NCBI GenBank assembly: GCA_963082975.1 | Contig: OY720345.1 | Coordinates: forward strand, 3,857,001 to 3,921,000 | Length of the DNA stretch: 64,000 nucleotides | Direction of reading: 5' to 3' | Source of the DNA: Labia minor | Taxonomy: Eukaryota > Arthropoda > Insecta > Dermaptera > Spongiphoridae | Shown: positions 1 through 13,300 of the stretch, in pieces | How the letters are laid out: every line of letters starts with the position of its first letter | Position numbering within the stretch: the stretch's first letter is position 1 | Program-made: the position numbers and the translations under genes | Notes under the pieces: model-generated | Databases searched by the model: none | Seen by the model: only the letters and a program-made list of their open reading frames with translations | What the model was told of the DNA's origin: nothing

Positions 1-150
1 AAAACGAACGCCAAGATATTTAACCAGTACATTGAAATTTACCTCAAGTGGCATGTGTTTCCGAGTTAGTAATATTATTTCCGTCTTTTCTGTAGCTAAA
101 CTTAGCCCATCATTTTCAAGTTCATAGTTTGCTTCTCAGTCAGCATTAAA
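1..150 (-). pseudogene. Non-LTR retrotransposon reverse transcriptase fragment
   Basis: Read on the minus strand, this edge of the window gives an open peptide containing LSLATEKTEIILL and, further on, VKYLGVRF. The pairing of a KTE block with a YLGV block after roughly 20-25 residues is typical of the palm/thumb region of LINE reverse transcriptases (Jockey/R1-like families). It stops where the window starts, and a stop is reached on the other side, so it is a fragment. It probably lies in an intron or the upstream flank of the sushi/HYR gene. Confidence 0.6.
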
Positions 151-783
151 ACATTTACACTTATAGTATATTTTTATATATATTTTCGTATAATTAAATA
201 TATGTAACAGTATTTGAACAATCATAATGATAATATGAAGTTTATAGTATAGCTCCATTAAAAAAGTATATTATATTCAGATATTAATTGTATTTTAATC
301 ATTAAAAATGTATTAAATTAATTTTAAAGAAAATAAAAATTATTATTCTATTTTTTATTATATTTTCTATTATGTTTCATAAAAGAATTCAGGTTATTTG
401 ACTGGTAGATAGGATAGGTATGAGTTTAATGAACATACAAATTTACATTTTTTTTTTATTATTATTTTTTCCTGTCATTTTTGAAAAGTGTAATATTTTT
501 CTTTCGATATTAAATATCTCAAAATGATATAAATAATGGCCTTTAATTTTCATATATTATGTAGAATATATATCTACATCCTCTATGTTGATTAATTATT
601 ATATTTTAAATATTTTCTCTTTACCACAATCGTAATTATTATAATCTAAATATTTTAAGAAGAATTTATGTATGTATGTATAACATATATACGAGTACAT
701 TGCTTTGATTGTAACAAAAATGAACTGTTTTTATCATCAAGTAATGAAAATCAAATATTGTCAAGGATATTAGTATTATAATA

Positions 784-1253
784 TACGTGGGTGTGGTGAA
801 AAGTTTCCGGCCTGACCAAGAAATACGATGTTTTTAATTTTTTTTTTTTTTTTTTTTTTTTGCTATATTTTTCAACATAATCTCATAACGGTGTTCTAAT
901 TTATTTATTTAATTAATTAATTTAATTAATTAAATTTGATTTAATTTAATAAAGTCCCATCAACAGTTATGAATCGACGCAAAAATTCGTTTGGATTACG
1001 TCTACAGTGCCAAATTGTCGGTAGAAATGGTTTTTCGAAGCAGTTTTTGGTGTAACGTTAGCAAACGCGGCAGCCACGTTGCAAACACCTTTCCATATTC
1101 AAATATTTGTGCAAAATATTTCGCACACGTTCAGCTGACATCGTACAGGTCTCAGCTATTTTGAATGTTGAAAAATAAAGCAGAAAAAAAAAAATTTAAA
1201 AACACCGTTTTTCTTGGTCTGACCGGAAACTTTTCACCCCACCCACCCTCGTA
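784..1253. mobile_element. mariner/Tc1-like short element with ~50-bp terminal inverted repeats
   Basis: The two ends are inverted copies of each other. The left end starts TACGTGGGTGTGGTGAAAAG and the right end, reverse-complemented, starts TACGAGGGTGGGTGGGGTG; both continue through AAGTTTCCGG and GACCAAGAAA. A TA dinucleotide sits at each outer edge, as expected for Tc1/mariner target duplication. The interior is degenerate, with stops in all frames, and includes a poly-T run near 838-862. It is probably a dead, shortened copy. Confidence 0.7.
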
Positions 1254-1961
1254 TGTTACATGTATTAATTAATGCTATAAGTTCATTATGTTTAAATTTT
1301 TATATTAAAATTCGACTTCAATCGTATAAAGAGATTCAAAAAGTAAATTAATTAAAATGGATAATACAAGTATAATAATCTATGGACAGTCACAATAAAC
1401 GCCTGAATTATTTTCAGGCTTAAAATATCAACGTTATTGTTTATGACATTGATGATGTATAAATTAAGATGGAAAAAAAATATATAATAGAATAATAAAA
1501 GTTTAAAAGCGTACATTAGAGAAACTAACTGGATAAAAACTCATACAGTCTGATGGCAGGGAGACCTCACCCGCCCGCAGGGTTCTATATTTGAAATTTG
1601 TTTTAAAGCGTCGAAACTAATTATTCCACTGATTTATGTTGAAAAAAAAAGACTGCTTTATGGAACAAACTCGAATTTCCTCTCTTGTTATTATAAAATG
1701 TGTTTCTATTTCGCTGATTTCATTAACTTTAAAAATCAAATATTAAATTTATATACTTATACATCATAATAATCCTATATAAACAAACAAACAGATATAC
1801 AAATATAACACCTATTTTATTATATTTGCATCTTTATTTCTATTTAGTAATAGATCAATTAATTTGATCAGTTAAATATCATAATCAGCAAAATTTAAAT
1901 CAAATTATACTAAAGTAATGCTATTTTTTTCATTCTTGATATTCCAGAAATTATACATTTG

Positions 1962-2409
1962 TACTATCTCGCCAGAGAATCATGAAATTTGTTATACGGG
2001 CATTATTCAAAATTCATAGTTTTCTATCCACTTTTGAGAAATGTAGTTCATCCGGAAGAGGGTCATTACCTACAACGTTTTGATATTTTTTCCTCTAAAG
2101 TGACCGAAAAAGTAAAGATATATGTTTGATAATTTTTCACATAATTAAAAATTGTATAAAACTGCTATATATAGAATTTCAGCTTGATTGAATCCTTGAA
2201 AGTACCAGAATTAATTTTTTAACACTGCAAATCTCACGCGCCAACACGTGACCACGTGACCAAGAGCCAAACATGCGCTAGTTTAATAAATATTATCTAT
2301 TAATTTTAAATTATAATTTATAATTAATTAAATTTAATTTAAATATATAATATCTTATGTTATTTAATCCAATTCAAATTGCGAGATAGTCGAGTGGAGA
2401 CACTCCAGC
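1962..2409 (+). mobile_element. HINE (Helentron-like non-autonomous) copy 1, internally deleted
   Basis: It starts with ACTATCTCGCCAGAG and ends with GCGAGATAGT followed by the stem-loop GAGTG-GAGA-CACTC and CCAGC. The first and last 10-mers are perfect inverted repeats (subterminal repeats). Compared with full-length copies in this window it lacks the segment with the GT microsatellite. It contains two CACGTG palindromes. Subterminal inverted repeats, a central microsatellite and a 3' stem-loop are the published hallmarks of DINE-1/HINE elements; assigning this family to them is an inference. Confidence 0.8.
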
Positions 2410-2439
2410 TAATTCTCGATGATTAGACGAGGGCAGGCC

Positions 2440-2760
2440 AATAAATCCTTAACTTTTTAAATGAAACATAGGTTTTTGGATAAAAAATTATTTTATTTTT
2501 CAATGTAGTCTTCTTTGGGCTCAATACACTTTGTTCAATGTTTCTTCAATTTATTTATTCCTTCCAAAAAAATAAGATTTGTCGAGGACATCAAAATAAG
2601 TATTTGTTTGTAAAATAATTTCATCATTGGAGTGCAATCTCTTTCCGCCCGCTGAGTCATTCGTTCAGGTTTGGAAACAAGAAATAGCCACTCGGGACTA
2701 AATCCGGAGAATAGGGCGGACGAGGGAAATTCACTTTGTTCCATTTTCTTCTTCAATCAC
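2440..2760 (-). pseudogene. Degenerate mariner transposase C-terminal fragment
   Basis: Minus-strand translation gives PPYSPDLVPSGYFLFPNL, the block around the third catalytic Asp of mariner transposases (usual form PPYSPDLAPSDYxLF). It is followed, after frame shifts and stops, by peptides resembling the family's C-terminal end (a KCIE-like segment near 2500-2530). Several in-frame stops show that it is dead. It lies directly downstream of HINE copy 1. Confidence 0.65.
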
Positions 2761-3112
2761 GAAGTAGTCTGCTATTAACGAATGTCAAACAAAAACTAAA
2801 AGACCCAGCTGGTTCTAATTTCAGCTGATAGTTGCCCGCTTACAAGAGTTAAAGTTAATTCATCTCCCTTCCTTTCACGCTTCTTCTCGATTTTAAATAA
2901 TTTAATTAAAATAATTTTAAAATATTACATGGCAATATGATTTTTTGCAAACTGGAAAGTGTTTTTATTTCAGTATATTTTGTAGTTGTTATAAATCAAT
3001 ATATAATTTGAATAAGCAATGAATGAATGTCTGTTATTCGCCATCTGACAAGCAAAGAGGCTTGCTTGTTTCTATATTCACTGCCATAATTCTTGTAATT
3101 GTGATGTTACAG

Positions 3113-3307
3113 CTGTAGCCTGCCCTCGACTCGTGTCTCCGATGCATGGTCGTGTCATACCTGAGTCATGTACTCGTGGTAAGACATTCGTTGGGGAGCA
3201 TTGCGTGGTCCACTGTGAGAGAGGATTCCTGGTCTCTGGTCCCGCACTCCTCACCTGCCAGGCTAATCGGCAATGGACCCTTGCAGAAATACCCACCTGT
3301 GTCAAAG
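3113..3307 (+). CDS. Exon: sushi (CCP) domain of the sushi/HYR gene
   Basis: A 195-bp exon between an acceptor TTACAG and a donor AAAG/GTATGC, phase 1 at both ends, so it is a symmetric domain-sized module. Its 65 residues run from VACPRL to PTCVKG and show the sushi pattern: Cys, then PMHGRV, Cys, KTFVGEHC, VVHCERGF, TCQANRQW and PTC. It has six cysteines, which is the selectin-like sushi variant with one extra disulphide. An apparently longer reading frame continues into the intron but breaks the splice consensus. Confidence 0.88.
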
Positions 3308-3767
3308 GTATGCGATTATATTACTATTACATAGGAATTCGCAACTAAATATTTATTAATTTAAATTGTTAACTTTCATATGTAGATATTATTCGTTTTG
3401 TTTAAATCCTGTCATACAGGTTGTTTTTTAATAATAATATTCTATTACTTATAGTATAATTTATCAAAAAAGTAAATAATTAATTTTTAATTTTAATATT
3501 TCATTATCAAATTAAGTAAATTGAATTTAAAATCGAAAAAACATTAAATTTTATTTGTTGTTTTGATTTATTTTAGTTTTTATTGAACTCTTAAATGCTG
3601 GCATTCAATGAAATTAATATTAATAATAATAAAAATATTATAAAATATATTTTTTTTGAATTATTATTTTTTTTACTATCTCGCCAGATTTTCGATGTCG
3701 AGATTTTGATGTTTTTATACGCTTTGAAGGTTCCTAAATCATTTTCACTAAGGTTGAGAAAAATGTC

Positions 3768-3817
<50 letters not shown>

Positions 3818-6800
3818 TGTTTATGTAGGCAAGATTACGCAAAAACAGTTTGAGCTAGAATAATTAAAATTTGTTATACGGGCATTATTCAAAATTCATA
3901 GTTTTCTATCCACTTTTGAGAAATGTAGCTCAACCGGAAGAGGGTCATTACCTGGAACGTTTTGATTTTTTTTTCCTCTAAAGTGACCGTAAAAATCAAG
4001 ATATATGTTTGATAGTTTTTCACATGATTAAAAATTGTATAAAACTGCTATATATATCGCTGAAAGTACCAGAATTAATTTTTTAACACGGCTGCAAATC
4101 ACGCGCCAATACGTGACATGGTGCCATCAACAAAGAGCCAAAGCCACGCGCTGATTTAATAAATATTATCTATTAATTTTAAATTATAATTTATAATTAA
4201 TTTTATTTAATTTAAATATATAATATATTATGTTATTTAATCCAATTCAAATTGCGAGATAGTCGAGTGGAGACACTCCAGCTTATTCTTTTTTTTTTAA
4301 TTTATTTTATCTCTGCTATTCAATAATAATATTCTTGTTCATTTTAATATATATACGAGTAGTTATTCAAGTTAAGATATAGAAAAAAAAATATTATAAT
4401 GGTAATGTAAATTATAAATAAAGGGATAAATAATAACAGAATATATTCGAAACATTCTATAATAATCATAATATTGCAGAGATTCTTTTTACTTTTAATG
4501 TCTAATAAACAAATATTAAACATTTTTAATAAATATGTACAATTTCCAAATAAACTAATTTGCATACTTGTTAAAAGTGTATTTATTTGTTTGCTTTTAA
4601 AAAAAAAACAAAACAAAAAAAAATCTCTCTACTTAATAAATTGCAATTAAAAGTTTTAGCAAAATATAAATCTGATCAGTGAAAATCGAGAAGTGATATA
4701 CACGATCGAACGACTTTAAGTTAAGGGTTTCAAACTTCTTGTTTGTTCTTTCTTTTTTCACATTTTACAGCAAGCAAGGCAAAAGTTCATCCATCAGCAG
4801 TCGAGTCAACGTTATTTTTATTTTTTGTATAGCTTCGATCTTCATGTATCACCAGCAACCCATGAATGGAAAAGTTCTTTTTTAGCCACTGCAAGAAGCT
4901 TGCTTGCCTACCGCCATTAAAAAATAAAAAAAATAAAAAAAAAAAAAATCTCGTGTGAAAAAACTCGCAACATTTTATAAATTATCGAAGCCATCGCGTT
5001 CTTTGGGATTGGAAGCATTTGCGAATAAGACGATTTTAACAAGAAACGCAACCACCCCTTCTAACGATTCGCAGCTGTACAAAGTTGATTGAATGCAATT
5101 CAATCATTCATGATGAATCTCTGGGTGAGAAGCCTTTGAGTAGAGAGATCCAATATTTGAATCTTTTCCAAACCATTTTTTACATCTTTCAATTTTTTTT
5201 CTTTTTTTTTCGTTTGCCTACCCACTCTGTTATTCATTCTTCCTCTCCTATTCTTGACTATGAATATTCAAGATAAATTGAACTTTCGAACAATTTATTT
5301 TGCCAAAAAATATTTATTTATATTAGGAGGCAATTTATATTCTCGCAATTTCCGAATTCCTCCAATCAAACGGTCATAATCTATCTTGGCTATTTTCAAC
5401 TTTAGCTGTCTTTGACCTTCTCTCCTCCCCCCCCCTCTCTCTCTCTCTCTTGTCTTTTTTGTACGTAACTCTTTCCATGTCGCTTTTGGATTTCTTTCTT
5501 TCATGCCTTAATAAATCTTCATAAACCAATAATCTGATGTTTTGTCACTGCCATTTGCTCAAAAGCCTTCTATTATTCTTGTAAAAATCTTAGAAAACCG
5601 TTGTATGCATTTATATATATATATATATATTGGCGACGTCTTCTCTTAAGCACTTTTCATAACTTAATATCACGATTTGAATAGGAAACTCGACTTCTTT
5701 CAACTTGAACTTTTGACTAAAACAAAATTAATTAAAAATATTCAGCAAAAGTTATGAAAGAATATCATTAAAAAAGAGGATATCTCGAAATTATAAATAT
5801 TCTTATTTAAATAACTTTTAGAAAAACATAATTTTCATATTCATCTTTTTCTTTTTTTTTTAATAGAAAATATGAAAAATGTTTTAATTTTTCTTAATGT
5901 GAAAAGTAAAAATTTTTAATTTTCTTATAAGAGATATTTTTTTTTTATAATCTATTATAATATTTATTTTAGATGTCAATAGGAAAAAAATAATAAATAA
6001 ATAAAAAATATCTAAGATGAGATTTTACAATAAATTTTCTAATAATATTAATATTCAATAAAATTTCAATTTTTTTTTTAATTTTATTAATTGTATTCAA
6101 TATTAGGCGTTAAATATGTTCAACATGTGTAACACGAGATCTATTTTTGTTTTACCATTTTTACTATCTCGCCAGAGGTAGGATTGTGATCACGAAAATT
6201 TTCGATTTTGATGTTTTTATACGTTTTAAAGGTTCCTGAATCATTTTCACTAAGGTTGAGAAAAATGTCTGTGTGTGTGTATGTGTATGTAGACAAGATT
6301 ACTCAAAAGCGGTTTGAGCTAGAATCATGAAATTTGGTATACGGGCATTATTCAAAATTCGTAGTTTTCTATCAACTTTGGAGAAATATAGCTCAACCAG
6401 AAGAGGGTCATTACCTACAACGTTTTGATTTTTTTTTTCCTCTAAAGTGACTGTAAAAATAAAGATATAGGTTTGATAATTTTTCATCTGATTAAAATTT
6501 ATATAAAACTGCTATTTATAGAAGAATTTCAGCTTGATTGAATCCCTAAAAGTCCCGGAATTAATTTATTTACTGGAAATCACGCGCCAGCACGTGATGT
6601 GGTGCCATCAACAAAGAGCCAAACATGCGCTGATTTAATAAATATTATTTATTAATTTTAATTTATAATTAATTAAATTTAATTTAAATATATAATAAAT
6701 GTTAATTAATTCAATTTAAATTTGCGAGATAGTCGAGTGGAGACACTCCAGCTTTTTTCATTTGAGGTTGCATAAACCTATTTACCCATAGAGTATCTTG

Positions 6801-9214
6801 ATTTTGATAAAATTTTGGTAATTCATTGAAGCTGACAAACTTTCCGTTCCCGTTCAAATGAGAATTTATGATAGAATAAATTAAATAATTGAAATGATAT
6901 TTGAATAATAGAAATTAAAATCAAAATTGAAAACTTCTAATAATTCTTTCTTTGTTTCTAGAATTATTACATATATGTATGAATTTTCTATGAATCGACT
7001 TTTTCAATGAGTCAACGGAGGCGAGGAGGCTCTGAATGAAACCTAAATCTAACCTAAATTCTGGCTTTGTATAAAAATTAAATTTGATTGTATTGTATTA
7101 ATACTAACAAATTTCTCTAAAAGAAAGAATAAACTTAGGTTTGTTATCTATGATGAGAGAGAAATCCATGGATTGTTTGTTTTGTTTCTTTAAAATCTAT
7201 AACATAAAACTTTTAAACTTTTAGGTACAAATAAATAAATAAGTAATTAATGGATAATTGTATCTCCTGATTATAAAAGTTTCCAATTGTAATACGTATG
7301 AATAGTTTATTTCATACTTTGATTTTATATTTTATGTTCTGTATTGTTCAATGATCTCGTAATAATCCTAAGGATTGTGAAATAACTTCAATTTTTTTAA
7401 TTTTTTTTTTCTAAAAAAAAAAACTTTTTTATACATTTTTTCAAAATTTTCTTTAAAGTATAAGTATGTACCTATTTATGCTTTTGAAAATAATAATAAT
7501 TTTCCAAATTTACTAAACTAATTTAATAATCACTTTTTTGCAATTAATTTATTTTATATAATTTAAGCGCAGACAGAATTTTAAATAAAACTAGCTGCTC
7601 AGAGCGCCTCCACACCTAGACGAGGGCTCCGCCCCCTGTACCCCCGAGTGGTACATAATATTTGGTTGAAAGTAGTAAAAGGTTTTCATCCATTTTGTTT
7701 CAATCCGTATATTACATAAAACATTCCTTTCTTTTTGTGTTCTTATTTAAAATCTATTTTAATTTAATCAGTAAATTAATTATATAATATATTAGCGGAG
7801 CAGTGTGAGAGCCCTCACACTTAAAGAAATTAAAACGCAAAAGATTGAAAAATACTATATGATATAAGAGGTACTGGATGTGACGTCACAAATGACGTCA
7901 CAAATAATAAAAAGTAAGAGAAAAATTATTTTTTCACTTTTCTCCAAAAGTATTTCTTGTTTTCCAATGAATTTCACGCTATTAATAGATTAGCGGGAGG
8001 AATATCCAATGGCATTGGAATGTCCCAAATCGCTTAAGTCGTTTAGGAGGAGTAGGGGATAGAACTGTCATTTCAATATATAGATTTGATATCGATAAAG
8101 GGTGATTGAAATAATATACTTACCTACTTATTACTAAATTTTGATTTAAATTGACAGTGATAATTTGAGATGAAAAAAAAAATCAAAAATCAATTAATAC
8201 AAATGATTAACAATTTAAGAGGATAATTCATGACCATTCACTGGCTACTTTAGCATGAATTAATTAAACTTTATTCATCTTTAACCGGTTAAGAGGGGTT
8301 GCAGATTGAGTAATATATATATATATATATATTGTATTTTTCGTAAAGATTTTAAATCATTTCAAAAGTTTCTATAGAGATTTTTTCAAAGGAGAACAGG
8401 ATTCTCAAGTATCGAAATAAAAGATATAAATCTCTGGTTGATAGAGAATTTTTTTTTCTCAGATTTGATGTCTTGGAGTCTGCGTAGAGTCTTTCGCCAG
8501 ATCCAAATTCTCCCAAGTTATACTGCGATCGCAATAGACCAGCTGGCCCAACGAGAATTTACTTTCTATGCGTTAAGGAAACGTTCATTCAGATAAAATT
8601 CTTTACGGTCAGATCGATAAAATAAATATTTTTCATAACTGAGAGGTCGAAGCACTTCCTTACACACTTCATTCAAATCCTATTAAATGAATTTTCTTGT
8701 ATATATCACGTATAAAACAATATAAACAGATAAAAATAGCTGGAGTGTCTCCACTCGAATATCTCGCAATTTGAATTACATTAAATAATATAACATATAT
8801 TATTTTTAAATTAAATTAAATTAATTAAATTATAAATTAAAATTAATAAATACTTAATATTTATTAAACCAGCACGTGTTTGGCTCTTTGTTGATGGAAC
8901 AACGTCACGTGCTGGCGCGTGATTTCCAGTAATAGTGTTAAATAAATTAATTGTGGTACTTTCAGGGATTCAATCAAGCTGAAATTCTATATATAGCAGT
9001 TTTATACAATTTTTAATCATGTGAAAAATTATCAAACCTATATCTTTATTTTTACGGTCACTTTAGAGGAAAAAAAATCAAAATGTTGTAGGTAATGACC
9101 CTCTTCCGGTTGAGCTACATTTCTCAAAAGTGGATTGAAAACTACGAATTTTGAATAATGCCCATGTACGAAATTTCATATTTCTAGCTCAAACCGTTTT
9201 AGCGTAATCTTATC

Positions 9215-9278
<64 letters not shown>

Positions 9279-10293
9279 CATATTTCTCAACCTTAGTGAA
9301 AATAATTCAGGAACCTTTAAAACGTATAAAACCATCAAAATCTCTACATCGAAAATTTTCGTGATTGCAATACTATCTCTGGCAAGATAGTAAAAAGATT
9401 TATTTAAGTTTTTTTATGTATTTAATAATTAATAATTGATAGAGAAGATATAAGATATGTTAAAATTTATTATTAATAGAGAGATAGAAAAGAATATTGT
9501 TATTTCTGTATGCAAATGCATAATCAAATAAGTAATCATTTTTTTTAACTTATTTTTTTATTTAATGAACAGTAATCTTTAAAAACAACTCTTTTGTAAA
9601 ATTGTATTTCTTATCTAAGTATCTAATCGTCTTATTTTTAATTATTTTTATTTTTATTCTTTTCATTTTAATAAATTTATAACTCCCTCCCCCCTCTCCC
9701 CCCTTTCTGTTTTTCTTTCTCTCTTTCTTTCCTTTCAACAAGACTGTTTTAAAAGGGAATTGGTGTTACTGCCAGAGACTTTTCAAAGAAAGTTGTCAGG
9801 TGCAAATATCACAATTGTGACAAGGTTATTGTATTTCAACAAAAAAAAGTCAAATTTAAAATAAGTTTGGAAAAAAAAACAATATCTCTAGTTACAGAAA
9901 TAAATGATAAATGATAGTCAAGAACCCAAAAATGAATTATATTTTATATTATAATGCATAATTTTATTAATAAATAATCTATCTATCTCTGTGGCTTTAC
10001 GGAACTCGAAAGTTCTTGGCCGCAGCAACCACCCTTCTCCAAGTATCCCTATTTTGAGCCACAACCCTCCAATCCCTACCCGCTCCCATCTCTCTCACCT
10101 CCCTTTCTACATTATCTACTTGGTCTTCCAAGCGGACTTTCCCCAAACGGTCTTCCCACACTGCGTCAGGGTTATTTTGATTATTTAGTGATAGCTTAAA
10201 TCAACGTTTTCCAACCTGTGGGGCGCGTCCCCCCTGGGGGGCGCGAGACTTTTGTAAGGGGCGCGCGAATGTTCAGAATCAATTTTTTTTTTC

Positions 10294-10324
<31 letters not shown>

Positions 10325-13300
10325 ACAGGTGTCGTCCAATTTTTTCAAAATGGTTATTAAGAAAAAAACAAAAAACGGTAAAATGTTTTTTGCGATAAAG
10401 CTTTTGAACATTTTCAATTTTTTTTTTTCAATTTTTTCAATATGGTTACTATATTATGTGAGTATTTATGAAATTAGATTCTTACAAAAATTAAGGGGGG
10501 TGCAAAATTTTTTTTTAAAAAAAGGGGGAGGGGCGCCGGTTCAGAAAGGTTAGAAACCACTGGCTTAAATACTGAATGAGCTGTTCTGCCTTCATCCAAT
10601 AAAGTTGCCGCAACATCCAATGGGATGTCATTATTATCATCGTATTTCGGCGAGAATTTGCGAAATAAGTAATGTCTTGCCAGTTCCACCTGATGCATCT
10701 AAAAAGAGGAACCCACCTTGTCCTGCTGAAACTGCGAGCGTAATGTGGTCGTAAACGTGTGATTCTTTATTTCTCATTCATTAGTGAGACATTGCGAGAA
10801 ACAATCGCCGCAGCCATTTATTCAGTGTTGTACTGCAGTTCACGATTCATTTTAGTGTTCATTAAATCAGATATACTTCGATGGGTAGGAAAAAATGTAG
10901 GATAAAAATGTGAGGAGAGAGATGAGAGAAAATAGGAGTTGGATACTTGAAGGTAACATATGTGGTTGCCCCGGCCAAGAACTTTCGAGTTCTAGAGAGC
11001 CACAGAGATAGATTTTTTTTTTTAATAGAATTTGATATAAATCAAGAGATCTTTTCAATAATAAATCATTTATAATTTTTTAAAATAATAATTCATTATT
11101 TTAGAATTTCTTTTATAAATATTTTATTAAAAAATCCAATCCAAATAATAGTAAAAGACAAGAACGATAAAATGAAAGGTACATAGGAACCTACCGTCAA
11201 CGCCCTTGGCGCTTTTCAGAGTAGTTAGTAAAATATACATATTCTCTAATTTCTCAATTTTGTACAATTACATTGAAATATTTGTCCAATAGGTACAAAT
11301 GTCTATAAAATAATACACTCTCCTGGTGGCCTCTTAAAAATTAAAAGTATTTTCCATATCAAATAACCCTATTAGTGAGTGTATCTTTATTTATAAACGT
11401 ATTTATTTTTAATAAATCTATTTTTCATGCATGACAGAGACTAAACTATAACTAGCATAATCAGAAGCGAAGGATGATTATTTGAATACAGCTCATTAAA
11501 TATTGCAGGATAATTTCATATGTGTTTAGTTTGAATTTTAAATGAATATATTCCGAATGGTACGAGATCGGGAATCTGACATTGATGAATTGGAATGGTA
11601 ATTAAATTCTATTTTGTTTTTTGTTTTTTTTTCATTTATTCTCATTTTAAATCATTTCTAATCACTTATTTTTTTAAATACCAATTAAAAGTATTTTGCT
11701 TTAATAAATCTTTTTTTTTTTTTTTTTTTTTTTTTTTGACTTAGTAAATTGAAATATTAAGAAGTTGTTTAATTAAAACATTAAAATATTTACTTCCTTT
11801 TTAGGGTTGGATTTTGTATTTTTTTTTTAACACCCTATTAGCGTTAAGAAAATTTTGCATGTTTAAATTTTACAAATGACATGATAAAGGAGGATCATGT
11901 TAAAATTTCATTTGACCCCACAGGCAAGTTAGAAATTGCTTTAAAAAAAAACAAAACAAACCAGTTCTAGCATCCGGACACCTTGAACCAATCTCAGCGC
12001 TTAATGAGTATCGTGGCATTCGAATACTACCATCTATTTTGAATTTGATAATTAAATTCTTTCTTTTTTTTTTTTTTTAAGTTAATTGAATAACCAAATT
12101 TGTTTAAAGGAATATAGAGCGATTGATATGAGGTTTATTTTTTATTTTTTTTTTTTTTTCAGTGAATAAATGTTGTGTCGCGAGTGATTTATGGAGTGAG
12201 CTTTGGTTATTTTATATTTTTTTCTCATGCTAATCCATCATCGCCCCGGTCAAGATAAAACGATTGAAAGATTGTCGCTTAGGGCATGTTTACATCTGTT
12301 CCTCTTTACCTTTTGCAGACATCGAGACCCCTCGGCCATTCATTCACTGCCCACCGGATATGCGAGTCTCGCTACCGCCTTACCGAAATTTGGTGAGAGT
12401 CCGAATACCACAACCGAAATCCAACATGGAGTGGTGGAGGTAAAGATTTAAATCAATTTATCTTTTTCTCTCTCTCTCTCTCTCTGTGTGTTCCTTTTCA
12501 CTAAAGATTCAAATTCAAATGTCTAATCAACTAAAAGTAATTATCTTCGTATGTTTTAATATAATACTAACTTTATTAATTATAGAACTTTTAATTTTAC
12601 ATAAAATAAATTATATTTTGTTCAGTTAATAATAATCTATAACCATTTCTCATATATATTGAATATTTAGATATAAGCAATGATGTATTGGTAAAATAAC
12701 AAGTAAGGGAACAAAAACGCATAGTGGGAGCAAAAAAAATGTCCTATTTTCAGCAAACTATTTTTTTCCATACATGTTTTTATTTTTTCTTATACAAAAT
12801 ATTAACGAACATGAAAAAAGAAATTCTAATAGTAGATTTAAGTGGGAGTTGTCGAAACATGAAAAAGTACTGGAACGCGTTCCGGTTCTGAAAAAAAGGT
12901 AAGGGAACGTCGTTCCCCCGCGTTCCCCTCCCAATACACCACTAGATATAAGTATATATGAGAATTTATTTTCAGGTTATTTTCACGTTTGATTGTGAAA
13001 TTTGAGTCTCGACAATTCAGCGCTCATTTTGGTGCAATTTTCAAGAGAGAGTTTATTTAGGAGGGAATTTTTTTTTTTTTAACAGATATATTCTTGTGTG
13101 TGTCGGGAAATATTAATATTAAATTGAAATCAAATCAAATTAATATTTTTATAAATATAAAAATATGAATACTTAATGTATTGAAAAGTCACCTACCTCT
13201 TATAATCAAATATTTTTAATTTTATTTATATTATTTTGTAAATTTAATTTAAAAAACAAAAATATTATAAAATAGATAATTTTGAATTTTATTTCGAAAT

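Noticed and set aside
3591..3842. Two opposite open frames with Val-Cys and Thr-His repeats
   Set aside because: They translate the (GT)n microsatellite of HINE copy 2.
4690..5100. Possible exon after TTTTACAG near 4770
   Set aside because: No frame stays open with a credible donor and the sequence shows no domain or GC3 bias like the real exons of this gene.
6299..6487. 62-codon frame repeated almost identically at 31703-31891
   Set aside because: Both come from the conserved body of HINE copies 3 and 9 on the strand opposite the element; the other copies carry stops in this frame.
9221..9278. CRISPR-like or tandem array
   Set aside because: It is a (CA)n(GA)n microsatellite inside a HINE copy, with no spacers.
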